This document shows positions 45,527 to 58,020 of a stretch of 64,000 bases of DNA, piece after piece. Location of the stretch: NCBI GenBank assembly GCA_010909165.1, contig MU008205.1, positions 124,001 to 188,000 on the forward strand, read 5' to 3'. The stretch comes from Anthoceros angustus (taxonomy: Eukaryota; Streptophyta; Anthocerotopsida; Anthocerotales; Anthocerotaceae). The position numbers and the translations under genes are program-made. The notes below the pieces were generated by a model, which saw nothing but the letters and a program-made list of their open reading frames with translations, ran no database searches and was not told the origin of the DNA. Every line of letters begins with the position of its first letter. The first letter of the stretch is position 1.

Positions 45527-46951
45527 ATGAATATGCTGTACCTGGATTCCATGCTTGTGTTGTGAGTGCGAACCTTCATCTGTGCTACTCCCCTTACCTT
45601 CCATGCTTGTTTGTAGCTGCTGTTCACGTCGCCCTTGCTGGTGCAGCCAGCAAGAGCTAGGGATCTGGAAGGGACATCCAAGGGCAAGGGGGCCGGATCC
45701 GATTTCCAGGACGATTACTACGCCACAACGTGCCCCGGGGCAGAGATCATCATCAGACGGGCTGTTGCAGCCGGCGTAGCCCAGAATCCTGGAGCTGCGC
45801 CTGGGCTCATCCGAACCCAGTTCCACGACTGTTTCGGCAACCTTGTAAGCGATGCAGATTGCAGAGACATGTTTCCTTCACCACTTCAAACGTCTCCATA
45901 CACTTGCAAATGCTCACCTACAATACCTTCAATTGCAAATTGTTGTGGTGGATGGAATGGGCAGAAATGCGACGCCACCGTGCTCCTGGACCCTTCGTCC
46001 GACAATCCGGATCCCGAGAAGAACTCCATATTCAATTTGTCCTTGCGAGGAGTTGACGTAATCGACAGCGCCAAGGCCGCTGTGGAAGCCGAGTGCGAGG
46101 GATTGTGTCGTGTGCCGACATCATCGCCTTTGCGGCCCGGGATGCCGTTGTTGTGGTTGGTCCTTTGAGTCCTCCGATCCCTGCTCTTCTTCTGCTGGTG
46201 CCATTGCTCCTGCGACAGAGCTAGGGACAGCGCACTGACATTTGCTGCCCTGGACGAATTTGTGATGTGCAGACCGGGGGATCCTGGTACCCGGTGTCCG
46301 GGGGCCGGAAGGACGGCAGAGTCTCACAGAAGTCGGAAGCTGACGCCAACTTGCCAGCCCCGTCCTCCAACGTCGACACTCTCATTCAGAAGTTCCAGAA
46401 GGGCGGCATCGGCCTGGCTGACATTGTCACGCTCTCTGGGTAAGCAGTCGTGGTACCGGAATTCAATCTCTGGCAGGTTACATGCATCTGCAGGCTGGAA
46501 CCTAACCATCGTGGGCGTGGCATGCATCCTGATCTCAGGATCCCACACGGTGGGAATCGGACACTGCCCGAGCTTCCAGGAACGCCTCTTCAACACCACC
46601 ACGGGCGTCGTCCATCTGGACCCGACGATGGACCCCAAGTACGCCAAGCAGCTGCTGGCGCTGTGCCCTCCGAATGGCCCCTTCTTCAACGGCAACATCT
46701 TCACGAACGAGGAGCCGGTCACTCCCAACTGGTTCGATACGCAGTACTACAGCAACCTGGTGCGCCACAAGGGCCTCTTCACCTCCGACCAGCAGCTGTT
46801 CCAGGATTCCAGAACCCGAAAGCAGGTTCTGCGCTACGCCTCCGACAGGGCAGCCGTCTTCCGAGATTATCCGGGCGCTGTCACCCGCATGGGTGCCATC
46901 GGCGTCTCCACCACCGGCGAGGTCCGCCTCAACTGTCGCAGCATCAACTGA
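45527..46951 (+). CDS. Class III (secretory) peroxidase, frame anomaly in exons 2-3
   Basis: A haem peroxidase of the plant secretory class, which oxidises phenolics with H2O2 in the wall or vacuole. Exons: a poorly fixed first exon (ATG 45527?), 45617-45844, 45965-46152, 46273-46439 and 46539-46951. Conserved parts: YYATTCPGAE at the mature N-terminus; RTQFHDCFG with the distal Arg and His; KCDATVLLD; SLRGVDVIDSAKAAVE; CADIIAFAARDAVV; GGSWYPVSGGRKDGR; LADIVTLSG/SHTVG with the proximal His; and a C-terminal LNCRSIN. One base is missing near 46100 relative to the conserved frame, and the exon 3/4 junction has one base too many. The spliced frame stays open but scrambles about 70 residues. This is a pseudogene, or sequence errors in a working gene. 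The signal peptide is likely but its exon is unclear. Confidence 0.85.
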
Positions 46952-46956
46952 AAGGA

Positions 46957-47045
46957 AAGGGATGATAAGGGATGATAAGGGGTGGAAAGGGGAGGGAAGG
47001 AAGGAAAGGGGAGGGAAGGGAAGGAAAGGGGAGGGAAGGGAAGGC
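46957..47045 (+). repeat. GGGAAGGAAA purine microsatellite
   Basis: Purine-only run of GGGAAGG/GGAAAGGGGA units just after the peroxidase stop, probably in its 3' UTR. It is followed by an inverted pair, GGCGGGCAAGCTT and AAGTTTGCCCGCC (about 47053-47082), which could form a hairpin. Confidence 0.85.
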
Positions 47046-47340
47046 TGTGGTTGGCGGGCAAGCTTACAAGTTTGCCCGCCAGCCACGGCCTGCATCAATG
47101 TACTATCCAATGTACTAACCGATCCATAGCTACCTTCCGCACTCCCTCCCATTGCCAACACCAGTAGGCCAAACGATCAAAGACCTTTTCTGTCAATAGG
47201 CTCTGCTGTAAACAGCGGCTGCAATCAACATTCATATCCATTTCTCGGATGGACGATTGAAGATTCCGGTAGTAAAACTCTGAAATAGGAATGGCTATGA
47301 CCAAGTGTAGCAACCTTGCTTCACTGTGGTCGGTAAAGCC

Positions 47341-47350
47341 CTAAACCCTA
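47341..47350 (+). promoter_or_regulatory. Telo-box upstream of DGS1
   Basis: CTAAACCCTA lies about 240 bp before the DGS1 start codon. The AAACCCTA word is common near the transcription start of plant housekeeping genes. No clear TATA box is seen between it and the ATG. Confidence 0.4.
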
Positions 47351-47587
47351 CAAGCAAGTGGTAATTCTGTGCGGGCCCGCAGGCTCCGCTGTAGAATCTC
47401 GCAGCGTCTTCCCACGGACTTTGGCTGAGGGCTGCCAGGTGCATCTACATTCACTGTCTCTGGCTGCTCAGCAGATTAGGAAATGCTGCGATTGCCAATG
47501 CTTCATCTTCATGTAGGGTTCCGCGTTGAATTCTGACTCGAATGCTGGTGGTTCCAGGTCTCGGTAGTGGTGATTGGTGTTGGAACC

Positions 47588-50500
47588 ATGTCGGGTGGAT
47601 TCAAGGTGGATGAGTCAGTCAAGCGGGTTGCTGCTGCGGTCGGGGCGGTTGCTGCAACTGGCTATGGGAAGCTGGTGGCCGTCGTGAGTCGGAGGTACAA
47701 GCGGAACCGGATCCGCCGGTCCGGGAGGAGAGGCTTGTCTCTGTTGTTGCCACCCCCATGGCATCCGTCAACGCTGTACGTAGTCGACCTACTTTGGAAG
47801 TATGTGGATGCAGGAACTGTTCGTGGCAGTAAACTTGGAGCCTGAGACTCGTGACCTCTGTGTATTTGTTTGCAAACTGAAGGACGCCGCTCCTTGCAAA
47901 CAAGGGGGAATGTGCAGAGAGGGAATGGAGGTGCTGGATGCAGTTTTGCGCGAGTTGGCTAACATGTCATCGGAGTTGATCATATGCGTGCACCTCGTCA
48001 CCAAGCATCTGAAATTTTGGCAAGCCCGTGCTCAGGTACTCCTTTGCCGCTTTGCTACCCGGGTAGCTTCCTGGCAATTGCTAAGGTTGCCTACTTTTGC
48101 ACTGTCGTCTGTTGACAAAATCATCTCCCTTTGCATTTCGTGCAGGGTAATCGAAGTGCTAAGCTGCGATTCATGGTGCTGGAGCGGGGCCCCTGGGCTC
48201 TTGCGCAAGCCATCGCCCACTTTCTGCTTGCTCTTGCTCGGAAGAAATCGGGAACTGATGAATTAGTCACTGCAGCGTCAACCCGGATAACTGAACGAAT
48301 TACTATGCTTTCCCTGCTGCAGTCTCGCATTGCAGCTGTTCTAGCGGAGGTATTTTGTGACAGGAGTTCAATTTGCAATATATATGAACCTGTTTGCTTA
48401 CTCCTTCTAAGGGCTGACAGTGTTTCTGTTGTAGATCCACGTAGAAGTCGACAAACTAGGAGATGAAGTTCAAAAAGGCCAGGGTCGACAAGCGGTGGCT
48501 GCAAGCTTGCTTGCCATACATAAGGCCATGTACACTCTGAACGGCGGCTATCAACTCCCACAGGCAGGTGACATTCCTGAGTCCCCCAGCAACGGGTACA
48601 TAGTGTTTCTTATTGTTTAGCCAGTGATGGGTTTTCGTTCCCATTGCTGGCAGGACGACTACCATGAAATCAGTGACAACAGTGCAGCCGCAACAATCAA
48701 GATAGAATTGGAAAACATGCCTGAACATTTACTGACAAAAGCTGAGTGGGCCGATGCTGAGATAGCAGATATTTTGAAGTTACTGCCGCGGAACCTGGAA
48801 CAGGTTGAGGAGGGTCTGACAATCCTTGTAAGTTTCTACTTACATCCATGGCAACCTTTTGAGCTAGATCCTGTCCTTTTTGTTGTTAGGCTTTTTATGG
48901 GCTATCATGCTGGTGACTTTGTTGTAGATGATGGGATATCGAAGGCCACGAAAAGTTATCCGACACTGGGTCCACTTCACTGGGGGGTTGTTGATCGTTG
49001 GTGCCATTGCGGGATGGCTGATGCAGCATAGTCGCTGGGGAGGCAGTGATGACCTTGATAGATGGATGCAGGAGGGTACTGAGGCAATCCGGTTTTTCCT
49101 AAAGGAGCATGTTGAACAACCGGTAACTTACTTACCCGCATCGGAATTGTAAGACTCCTGTGACCTGATTGCTTGTGCCATGTGACGCTCTGTCTCCTTG
49201 TAGGTCTCTGATGACAAACGTTTTGTTTCTAGGCCCTGGCTATTAGGGATGAGCTGTTTGAGACCTTCCGAAAGCGCCATCCAGGTGCCGTGGAACTTGA
49301 TGATGTACAGATCACTGCAGAATCTCTGCGAAGGTATTTACTGGATCCAAATTCGTGCTGTACTATCTTCAGTGAAGACGGGCATGTCCTGATGCTCTGC
49401 ACGTTGTTAGGTCTCCAAGGCTCCATCTAACCTTCAGATTTCTTGATTGAGTTTGATGTTGTGGGTGAACATGTTCCCTTTGTTGGTTCCCACAGGATGC
49501 TAAGAGACTTCGCTGAGCACGTTCTGGGTGAAATTGTCGATGAGAAGCTTTCCGAACAGCAGCTTATGGAGCTAATGATTGTCAGGTTGATTCTGCACTT
49601 TTCACAACACTTCTTTTCTGTCTTTCTGGAACAACTGACCCAGATAACAACCAGAAGACTAATGCTTCCCAGCAAAGGCCACATAACAGTGTTAGCCAAG
49701 GGTGGAATGGGATGAAGCTGCTGGTTTGAGACTAATATGAATATCTTTACCAATAAACCTTGAGTAGCACTAGTTTTGCCTTCTAACATTCTTTTCTTTT
49801 GCTGGCAGATATGAGAAGGAGCTCCCACATCCTCTGCGCAACTTCTTCACTGGTGACCTCGTTCGAGCCTTGCTGATCCAGGTAAGTAGGAAATAGTTCC
49901 GCCTTTACAAAGTATGCAGTCTTGCTTTGAGTGGTTGCTGATGTGGCCTTGCATTTTGCAGGTGCAAAAGCTGAAGCTGGATATAGAAACGTAGGCGCCA
50001 CCGATCCACAAGCACCCTACTTTTCTGTGCCACCCTCCGAGCACTTAATCCATACTGTGATAGGTGGACTAAGTTAAGTGCTCAAGTCTGTCCACGACCC
50101 TGCACTGAAAGCTCTCACTAAAATTTTGCAGGGCCATGCTAGAGCTGAACCAGATTCTCCGTGCAAATGAGATCAACTTCGCTATTCTTGCTGGATTGCC
50201 GGCTCTGCTGTCTGTATTCCTCATGGTGTATACAGTAAGGTGGTCATTAAGCCAGGTGTGTATCTCACGTATACCAGACTTTATAATGATTTAGATATTG
50301 CCTACCCAGTCAGCTGAGTGTTCTCCATCTTGCAGTGGACTGGAAGTGACAAGGCACATGTCATCTTGTGTTGCTCATGCACATGTCACCTTGTGTTGCT
50401 CATGCACATTTTGAATATGTGTGGGGCTGTAATGTGAAGCTAACACAAACCCCTTTCACAGAGTAAGAGTGCTGAGGGTCGTGGGAGAGCGGCGCAGTTG

Positions 50501-50960
50501 TATAGACGCATGATGGCAGCAGATGCCGAGAAGAGGATAATTATGATCCAGGTGTTGATTGACAATGGGGAGGTATCCGCTTCAACTCACGAGACTTACC
50601 GTTTCTCATGAAACTAGTGCAGTTGCTTATGCAGCCCTTCTCCACGTCCTGGCAGAACGAAGAAAGTCATTGGCAATTTGGGATGTTGATCTACGTGCTG
50701 GACAGGCTGAGCATAGTGGTTCGCAAGTCGGCACTCTCGACGGGAGAGTGGAAAAGGTAAGCAGCCCTTTCGGTTACTGTATCACTTCAACTGCTAGTCT
50801 TGCATGACCAGTTTCGCCTATAACAACGAAGCGTCTTGGCAGCATCCGCAGCGACATACTTTTGCTTGCTAACCCCAGACTCTCTACTCAGTACAAGCTT
50901 GTCCTCACTGCACGGATGGAACGCATATATGAGTGCCTTATCCCAGTCCCGAAAATTTGA
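47588..50960 (+). CDS. DGS1: DGS1/NCA2-family mitochondrial protein, 14 exons
   Basis: Orthologue of Arabidopsis DGD1 SUPPRESSOR 1, related to yeast NCA2; in plants it sits in the mitochondrial outer membrane, associates with a MICOS-type complex and affects lipid trafficking. Exons: 47588-47775, 47918-48035, 48146-48349, 48435-48563, 48654-48827, 48928-49122, 49233-49333, 49496-49585, 49809-49881, 49962-49990, 50132-50255, 50462-50572, 50635-50756, 50843-50960. All phases agree and give 591 aa (Arabidopsis about 607). Matching parts include LKFWQARAQ, FMVLERGPWAL, IHVEVDKLGDEV, VHFTGGLL with a membrane segment (about 288-304), LVRALLIQVQKLKLDIET, QILRANEINFAILAGLP with a second membrane segment (about 448-471), FGMLIYVLDRL and YKLVLTARMERIYECLIP. 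The exon 1/2 junction is the least certain. The exon 4/5 junction fits only with a GC donor or a 1-base error. Confidence 0.9.
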
Positions 50961-51159
50961 GCATCAGGGAATTGGCTGAGCCGGATTTAATCTGGGTGAA
51001 TAATTTCTCACAAATTAGAAGACGACGATCCGTTAGCTCCTCCTGATAAACGTCCCCCGCATTTCAATCTCTAAAAGCTCCATAGTGGCTGGGTGTCCGT
51101 CGTGAAGTTCATGGACAGTAATGAGATACATCTTCACGAGTGGCCAAACCAGAGTTGTA

Positions 51160-54100
51160 TCATAAGTCAGCTGGCGGTGGGGGAGGTGGGTCCGGGGGTG
51201 GTTCAGACGGTAGCGGAGGGTACCCACGGGGAGAACCTGGTCCCTCTACTTCCATATCAGAAGCATGAAAGTTACCTGACGAAGATATTGAGGCACGGAC
51301 AGCATTATGGGCATGGGCCCCCGACAGACGTGCTTCCTCCATGGCTGAAGTCCTTGCACTGCCAGACGGCGGAGACTTCCTGGCCCGAAAGACTCCCCAC
51401 AAAAAAGGGAAGTCACAACCTGCGCCCGCCAGTGGTGCTCTATTAAAAACATTTGCCTCAGACATTAAGAGGAAAAGGCGAACGGACGTAACGAATGTGG
51501 ACTTACTTTGTTGTTGCTGAACTGGCAGCCAACGGGAGGGAAGGACAAAAAGGTCCGCGCCCTCTACCACAGCTCCCCTAAGCACCAGATCTCTTGACTC
51601 CATGTGTTGAACGAGCTGCTTGTATCCAATTTGAGAGCTGCACATACCAGAATTTTCCATTCACTCTTCAGCAAAAATGCAAAAGCGTTGTACATAAGAG
51701 TTCAAGAGGATGACGAACAATACCTTCCCACATTTAATGGGAAGAAGTAGAAGGCAATCGAGTCATCGGATGGTAGCTGTCTCTGAAACTGTCTGGGCCA
51801 AGAATCAATGTCGACACCCCGTCGCACTTCTTCCAATTGAAGAACATTCGGTAAGCGCATGGCAACCTCGCGAACTCTAGGAACAGCTTTGCTTGAAATA
51901 TAAGCATCTATGGTTCCATATGACCGAGTAGCTTCCCCCATTACTAAAACTGTGAATCTACCTCTGAGAGAAACAGCACAAGCACATCTGTGAAGTGAGA
52001 CATACTGGTACTTGCCCATCAACCTGTTCAACGGAAGAGGTACATGATATACTGCTTACCTCCAAACAATGTTACTTGGGCTGGCAGGTGTCTGACGACC
52101 GTGAGCTCCAGCATCCGATGGAGGTTGTGGACGCTGCCGTCCAGGCCTTGGCAAATTCAACCTTCCACTCGAACCGTCTTCAGCTCCAGCATCCAATCGC
52201 TGCTGCCCAGGCATTTGCGTATTCAACCTTCCACTACAGCTGTCTCCAGCTCCAGAATCCAATGGCTGTGCGTGCTGTCCAGGCCTTTGCAAACTGACAG
52301 TCTCACTAGAACTGTCTTCAACCCCAGCTTCCAATTGCTGACTGTGCTGCTGCAACCGTTGAAAGCCCAACCTCTGGAAGCTCAAACGGTCTTCGTTGGC
52401 ACCCCCCGCAGGCACGGGCCATGCAATTACATTTGATGTCACCACTTTGGGCAAACTTGTTTCCCCCTCGGAAGTCACTTTCGGCAAGGCATGCTGCGGG
52501 CTAACATCTTGCAATAAAGGAGTGGCTTTCTCAGACTCCATCACCATTGTCTGCTGAAGTTCTCGTTGCCATGGACTTCCAGTCAGCTCCCCGGGACTGC
52601 TTCTTTGAGCTTCTTTTGCAGCAGTACTAAAAGCTTTCCATCGACTTAAGAGCTGATCAGGCGGTGCCTCATCCAAAGAAGCCTTTTTCTCCTCGGCAGT
52701 ATCCTGCCCTAAAGGCAAGCTCGATGATGTTGTAGATGGTAACTCTCTGGCTATTCCAGCCAGATTAGTCACTTCCAAGTGTCTCAGCAGATCCTCTGTC
52801 AGACCACCCTTTGAGCTGGTAACTGGTGCTGTACGCTGTGTGGATGCCAACTGTACATCAGCACCTGCAACATCCTCATAATCAAAGTCTGTGCTCTCTG
52901 CCTTTACATTTAAGTCAAGCCAATCTCGCTGTCTCCCTCTCTGGGCTCCTGTCACATTGCCTGAGTTTGTTTCAGGTGTGCTGTCAACTTGCAATTTCTG
53001 GCCTTTGTCTTCTTCCAGCTTGACGCTACTATTGTCTGTCAGACTTGGCTTGGCTTGGCTAGGCAGATCCAGTGGTTTGGCTTGGCTTCCATAATTTGCT
53101 AGTCCTTCAACAAGAGAGCAACTGGATGACAACACTTGTGCACCCCGCCCCTTGCAACCCTGATCATCAGCCGGAAGGGCAAGTTCTGCTTCAGCTTGAT
53201 CAGGCATGCTGGCAATGCTCTCATCAGGTAAGTTCAAATCAATTGAACCATTCAAATTCATCGTATTTTTGCAAAGTGGAACAGTCCCTACAGAATATCA
53301 AAACTTATAAGATGAGCGCTCCTGAGAACAGAGAATCAAGCACGGTAAATCACAGACTACAGTAGATAACAGATCATTCCCATCTGTCGCAGAAGAATAT
53401 CCATTCTGGTAACAGCAACTCTCATGAAAAGTCTATCTAGCATTAGAGCTGCACATCAACAACATGTATGGTTGCAAGGCGTCCCAAGCACGCGGATACG
53501 AGATGGTATCTACATAACCAGACCATACAAGATCCAGACAGTACAGACATAACACAGGGTGCACATATAGGAGCATCGACCAGAAGAATAAACCACCAAA
53601 GTTGTGAGAATCTACCTGGAGGCTGGAGAGTGTGAGTGTGGGAACTGGTTGACGCATCCATTTCTTGCCTTGGTCTGTGGTCGTCAGGAACATGCCCACT
53701 TGCTGCATTTCCTGCTTCGCCATTAGGAATCCTGTCCTGATGCTTCTTCATGAAAGTGGCAGTTCCTTGTTCATGCTTCTCCATGGTTGGGGTGGTGGAA
53801 GGGTTAGTGCTTGATCCAAGCTTTTGGTCAGCAGTGTCCTTCCGGGTAGAGAGTTCAGAAAACGACCTCGCCATCTTCTTGGTTACCTTTTCAGCAGGCT
53901 GGTTGGCTCCATTCAACGGGACCAGCAGCTGAGAATTGTCTGCCCTTGCTTTCTGCTCTACACCAGGGTGGATAATAGACCTATTTGCGACCCCCTTCAC
54001 AAGTTTAGCAGACGCAATGGCAGAAGACACATCAGTTGCTCCCCGTACATGCCCTCCGGATGCAAGGCGCGACGATGGTTGAGACTGTGCAGCTCCCTTA

Positions 54101-55780
54101 CTCCCTTCCTTGCTTCTGTTTAGGGTTACATCACCCTTCCACTGCATATCAGCTTTGGTAGGCAAGAGAAACGACGGGATACCTTCACCTGCTGACTTCA
54201 TGCTTCCAACTGCCTTGGTTCCAGAGGAAGCTTGTTGACTAGGAGAGGATAAGGTGGAAGTGGAGCGGATGGCTCCAGTCATGCCCTCTGGTTTGGCTGA
54301 TCTACTGTTTTCACCGTCATTTGAAGCACTAGGCCCAGATAAATCTCCCACTCTAAGAGAGGACTGTCTAAGAGTCGATCTGGGAGAAGGCAGAACAGGG
54401 GCATCATGTCCACCGGACTTCACACCACTTCGAGCCCCAGAAGTGATTCCACCAGCCGAGACAAGAGGGGTTATAAACTTAACCTTTGACTCCATAGACT
54501 TTGAAGAGTTTTCCCGCTGAAGGGTTCGAACATGAAAACCACCAGGGACTGGAGAAGAACTAATCCCTACAGCCGCTCTTTTGGCAGCAGGGCCTGCCGA
54601 TGTTTCATCCATTGGTCTCTTCAACTGGCCATCCTGACTTGCAGGATGTGGACTAACAGGACAGCGAAAGTCATCCACCGACCTCTTGGCAGACCCTGGA
54701 GTGCTCTCACCCCCAGGTCTCTTAACTGACCCCTGCAATTCATCAACACCCTTCAAAATGGCGCTAGCGGAAGTTCCTTCAACAGCAGATCGCTTGTAAG
54801 GAGGGCCAGTGATTGCTTCTTCCATTGGCCGCTTTGTCGGTAATGTTTGAGTTCCTGGAACTCCTTTCACTGCTCTTCTCCCAAATGTTTTTTTCTCCAG
54901 CCTTGCTCCGATGCGTGAGCGCACATTTCCAATGCCACTTCCTTTCCTGCCAGTGACCACTGATGCTGGTCGCATACCAATATGCAGAGCAGACACTGCA
55001 GCTGGCTGTTCAGTCTGCTGCGGAGGGTTCTCCCTTTGACCTGTCTTGCACGCTTCACAAACCCAGGCTTCAGGTACTTCTTCCAGGCGTTTCTGCATGC
55101 AATACCTGTTGCAAAGGGGAGATAAATGATGTTAACCACTATGCTGAATCCTCCAGAATACAGCTTCTTTTTGCAGTTGGAAACATTCGTACATTTAATC
55201 CCAGGATGTATGTTCTCCACCAAAATCAGAACTGCTAGACTGCTCAGCCAGTAGCTTATATACCGTGACTTCTACTATACTTATCAAATTCAACCTTGTG
55301 TGGAGAAATGATATAGAAGACAGTCACACATGCTTAGCACTTGAAAACATCTGGAAATAACCTATCTGAACAACGACTAACAGGTGACTTTAATCGGTCC
55401 CAAAACATCTACACAAACTTGACAATCACCACACTGAGCCACAGGGCAACTCCTACCAAGTCACAGAGGAACTCTTGAAAAGAGAAACAAGATGTATAAG
55501 ACACTCACACATGCTCAGCACCCTCTCCACATAGCGTGCAAACTGCCAAGAGCTTCTCATAGCCAGCATCACCACAGATGTCACAGACTTGTCCCTGCAG
55601 CAGGATTTGCGATAGTTACGCAAGGCTAATTGTGCTTCAAAAAGAGTTGCATCTCCACAGAAAATGTACAATCGACCCAAAGGGCAAATGTGTACAGAAG
55701 ATGCACATCATAACAACAGATGAACTCCTACAGAAGCGAATACTCACATCAATGACTTCTGGTTCAGTGGCCGGATCCAT
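51160..55780 (-). CDS. AIPP2-like PHD-finger chromatin repressor, 7 exons
   Basis: Exons on the minus strand: 55780-55748, 55594-55509, 55105-53616, 53287-52060, 52023-51724, 51637-51507, 51419-51160; phases agree throughout and give 1175 aa. An N-terminal PHD finger (residues 15-59) has all eight ligands: C15, C18, C30, C33, H39, C42, C56, C59. A long low-complexity middle follows, rich in Ser, Gly, Lys and Pro. It contains DLNLP (553-557) and LDLNV (660-664), both EAR-type repression motifs. The C-terminal AIPP2-type SPOC-like domain (about 946-1100) shows LPNVLQLEEV, SWPRQFQ, SDDSIAFYFFP, LVQHMESRDLVLRGAV and FLWGVFR. The tail is Pro-rich. Arabidopsis AIPP2/PAIPP2 read unmodified H3K4 and work with BAH proteins and CPL2 in gene silencing; that function is inferred here. 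It converges on DGS1, with 199 bp between stops. Confidence 0.9.
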
Positions 55781-58020
55781 TCTTGTGGCGTCCTCTGTAC
55801 GTAAGCCCTGATTGTTTCAATCGACGGAGCTTGGATTCGACTCCTTCAAGGTGAAGGATGATGGGAAGTTCATGATTAAGAGAGCAACACCAACCCTGCT
55901 ACAGTTGTCATTTACTTGCGCCCAACGTTACCTGCCCAAGGGGAAATAGCGCACTGGAGCCAAGGTAGGGTGGAAGAATGGGGGGTCCGTGCCAGAACCA
56001 CTTTCTCACATGAACCTGCTACTTCACGAGCTACCACCCCAAGAGTTGACAGCATCCTGGATCGGCCGTCCTGTGTTTGGTAGAACCCCGAGTGTGACCC
56101 AGGTGTTGCTGTGCCAGTAAGGCACTGCTGCCGCCGTCGAGATACTTTGTCCTTCTAGCCTCGGTTAGGCCAGTGACGGGCTCATAAGCATACCATCGCT
56201 CGATCTGGAAAGCATATCCGGTACGTTAATTACACATTTCTTGGTCCAGCCATCTCCAAATACCATGTACCCGCACCTCAGAGTTCATCGAAGCTTCCAA
56301 TTAACAATAACCTGGCAGCCCCGGAGCAACGCAACCACCGGGGTGACGCTTCGTGCATTTGCTCGCTCACAGTCTAAGCCAGGCAGGCTGAGCCTGTCAT
56401 GCCCTGCACTCCAAATTCCTCTTGGCAGTTCCGTGCCACACCATGAACCCGTACGGGGGAACATCAAATGCCAAAGCAAGGCAGCTCAATTTCCGACCTG
56501 CCGCCCGCACATTACAAGCACATGAGCGGGCCGCCAAGCCCAGAGCATCTTGAAACAAATTGCCAGTTCCGGACTCCAGTAAGCTGCAACTCTCACGCAG
56601 TCAGCTTCATGAGGTCAGTCGCCTTCCAGAAAGGGCCGGTGGCCATTTTCCGACGCCCAGCCGCCATGATAGAAGTCGACGCCGGTTTCGATCGCAGCAT
56701 GGTGCGTGCTGTCCGAGGTCATGGCGCAGCATCAAGGACCAGACAGAGTGATCGGCAACGCTCTTCGTCAAGACGCGATCACTCGAAAGGAATGCGTTCC
56801 CGGGTTCCGCAACATGTGTATACTAAAGTCACCTCCAATCGACACCATATAAATAGTGCACTGAATCTTTCCTTACCTTCAGTACAAAGTTCGGCAGCCA
56901 CACTTTAACCCCCTTCCATCGGATCCATAAGTGTGCCATAGGACCCACACCTCCACATAGCACAACATAGCACATGCTCATGCGTCAGTCTCCATATAGC
57001 ACTAGCTCATTATTTTGTCTCTCTTCTACCTATCATTTTAAATCGTAAATAGTTCATAACATCTGTACCATGAGGTTTTTTTTCAGTTGGAGTGGAAGTG
57101 TGACTGTTTTTGAAGTGTCCAAAACCCGGTTATCATTATTTTGTCTCTCTTTAACTAGGTATGCAGTCTCTAATATGCCGTGCGGTGTGGTTTGTTTTCA
57201 TTTGGAGTGGAAGTGTGACTTTGAAGTGTATGAAAATCCTTTAAACTTCCACAAACGAGTTTTAGTACCTAACCTAACACGTTGCATACAAATCTGGTAG
57301 AAAGTTGTAGGCAGTCAACAAATTTTGTCCCAATAGCAGTAGATACAGAGTTACAGACACGTAGGGGACAAAAAAGCAAATGAAAGCAACAAAAACCCCT
57401 TGCTCTCTTTGCCCCAGCGTTATTGGCTACAACCACATCCTCGTTCACACGCCTCTTCCTTCTCCTCCTGCCTAGTATGTACAGTGCATCACATACTAGC
57501 CCCGGGATGAAGAAGGATGCCTTACTAATTATGCACCTAGTTGATGAGGTATAAGTGAGGAGCACCATGTTGTGTGCTTTACGGATTAACGCATTCTCCC
57601 TAATCCAAAAGCCAAAGCTCCGTTGCTCTAATTTTGCGTGGGTGTTTTGAACAGCGGAGAACACAAATCTCACATACCGGGAGAAAGATTGTCCAGTAAT
57701 CGCATGAGGCTGTGCCTATCTCCCTCATTCTAGTAATCTATTTCTGTATGAGCCCTGCCACTGCATCTTCGTTCTCTTATTTGGCCATGATACTATCGTT
57801 TCCACCAAAGCGTGACGAGAACCTGGCTGCCCCTTATAGGTTAGCGCGTTCCATGTTTCTCACACAAAAGTGGAGTCGTGCAGGAGATCAGAGTTCAGTT
57901 TCTGTGGGGAGGATTGGCGTCCATCAAGGTGCTGCAGCTCGCGGCTCCCCTGGGTGCGAAGGCTTGGTTCTCAAAGCTCAAAATAACTTCGTGGGTTGAT
58001 CGGATCCGGTGCTCATTCTG
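55781..58020. other. Intergenic region with a partial ~110 bp repeat
   Basis: Contains the AIPP2-like promoter (minus) and the mTERF promoter (plus). TTATTTTGTCTCTCTT and (C)A(G/T)TTGGAGTGGAAGTGTGACT each occur twice (57010-57110 and 57133-57225), marking a degenerate direct repeat. A TATAAATAG word lies at about 56847. The 146-codon frame at 56468-56908 has no recognisable features. No RNA gene is seen. Confidence 0.45.

Noticed and set aside
46450-47161. Long open frames in other phases over the peroxidase
   Set aside because: GC-rich shadows of exon 4 and the purine tract; only the frame with SHTVG and LNCRSIN matches a family.
56468-56908. 146-codon plus-strand frame between AIPP2-like and mTERF genes
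   Set aside because: Arg/Ser-rich, no recognisable domain, no partner exons; likely chance in promoter sequence.
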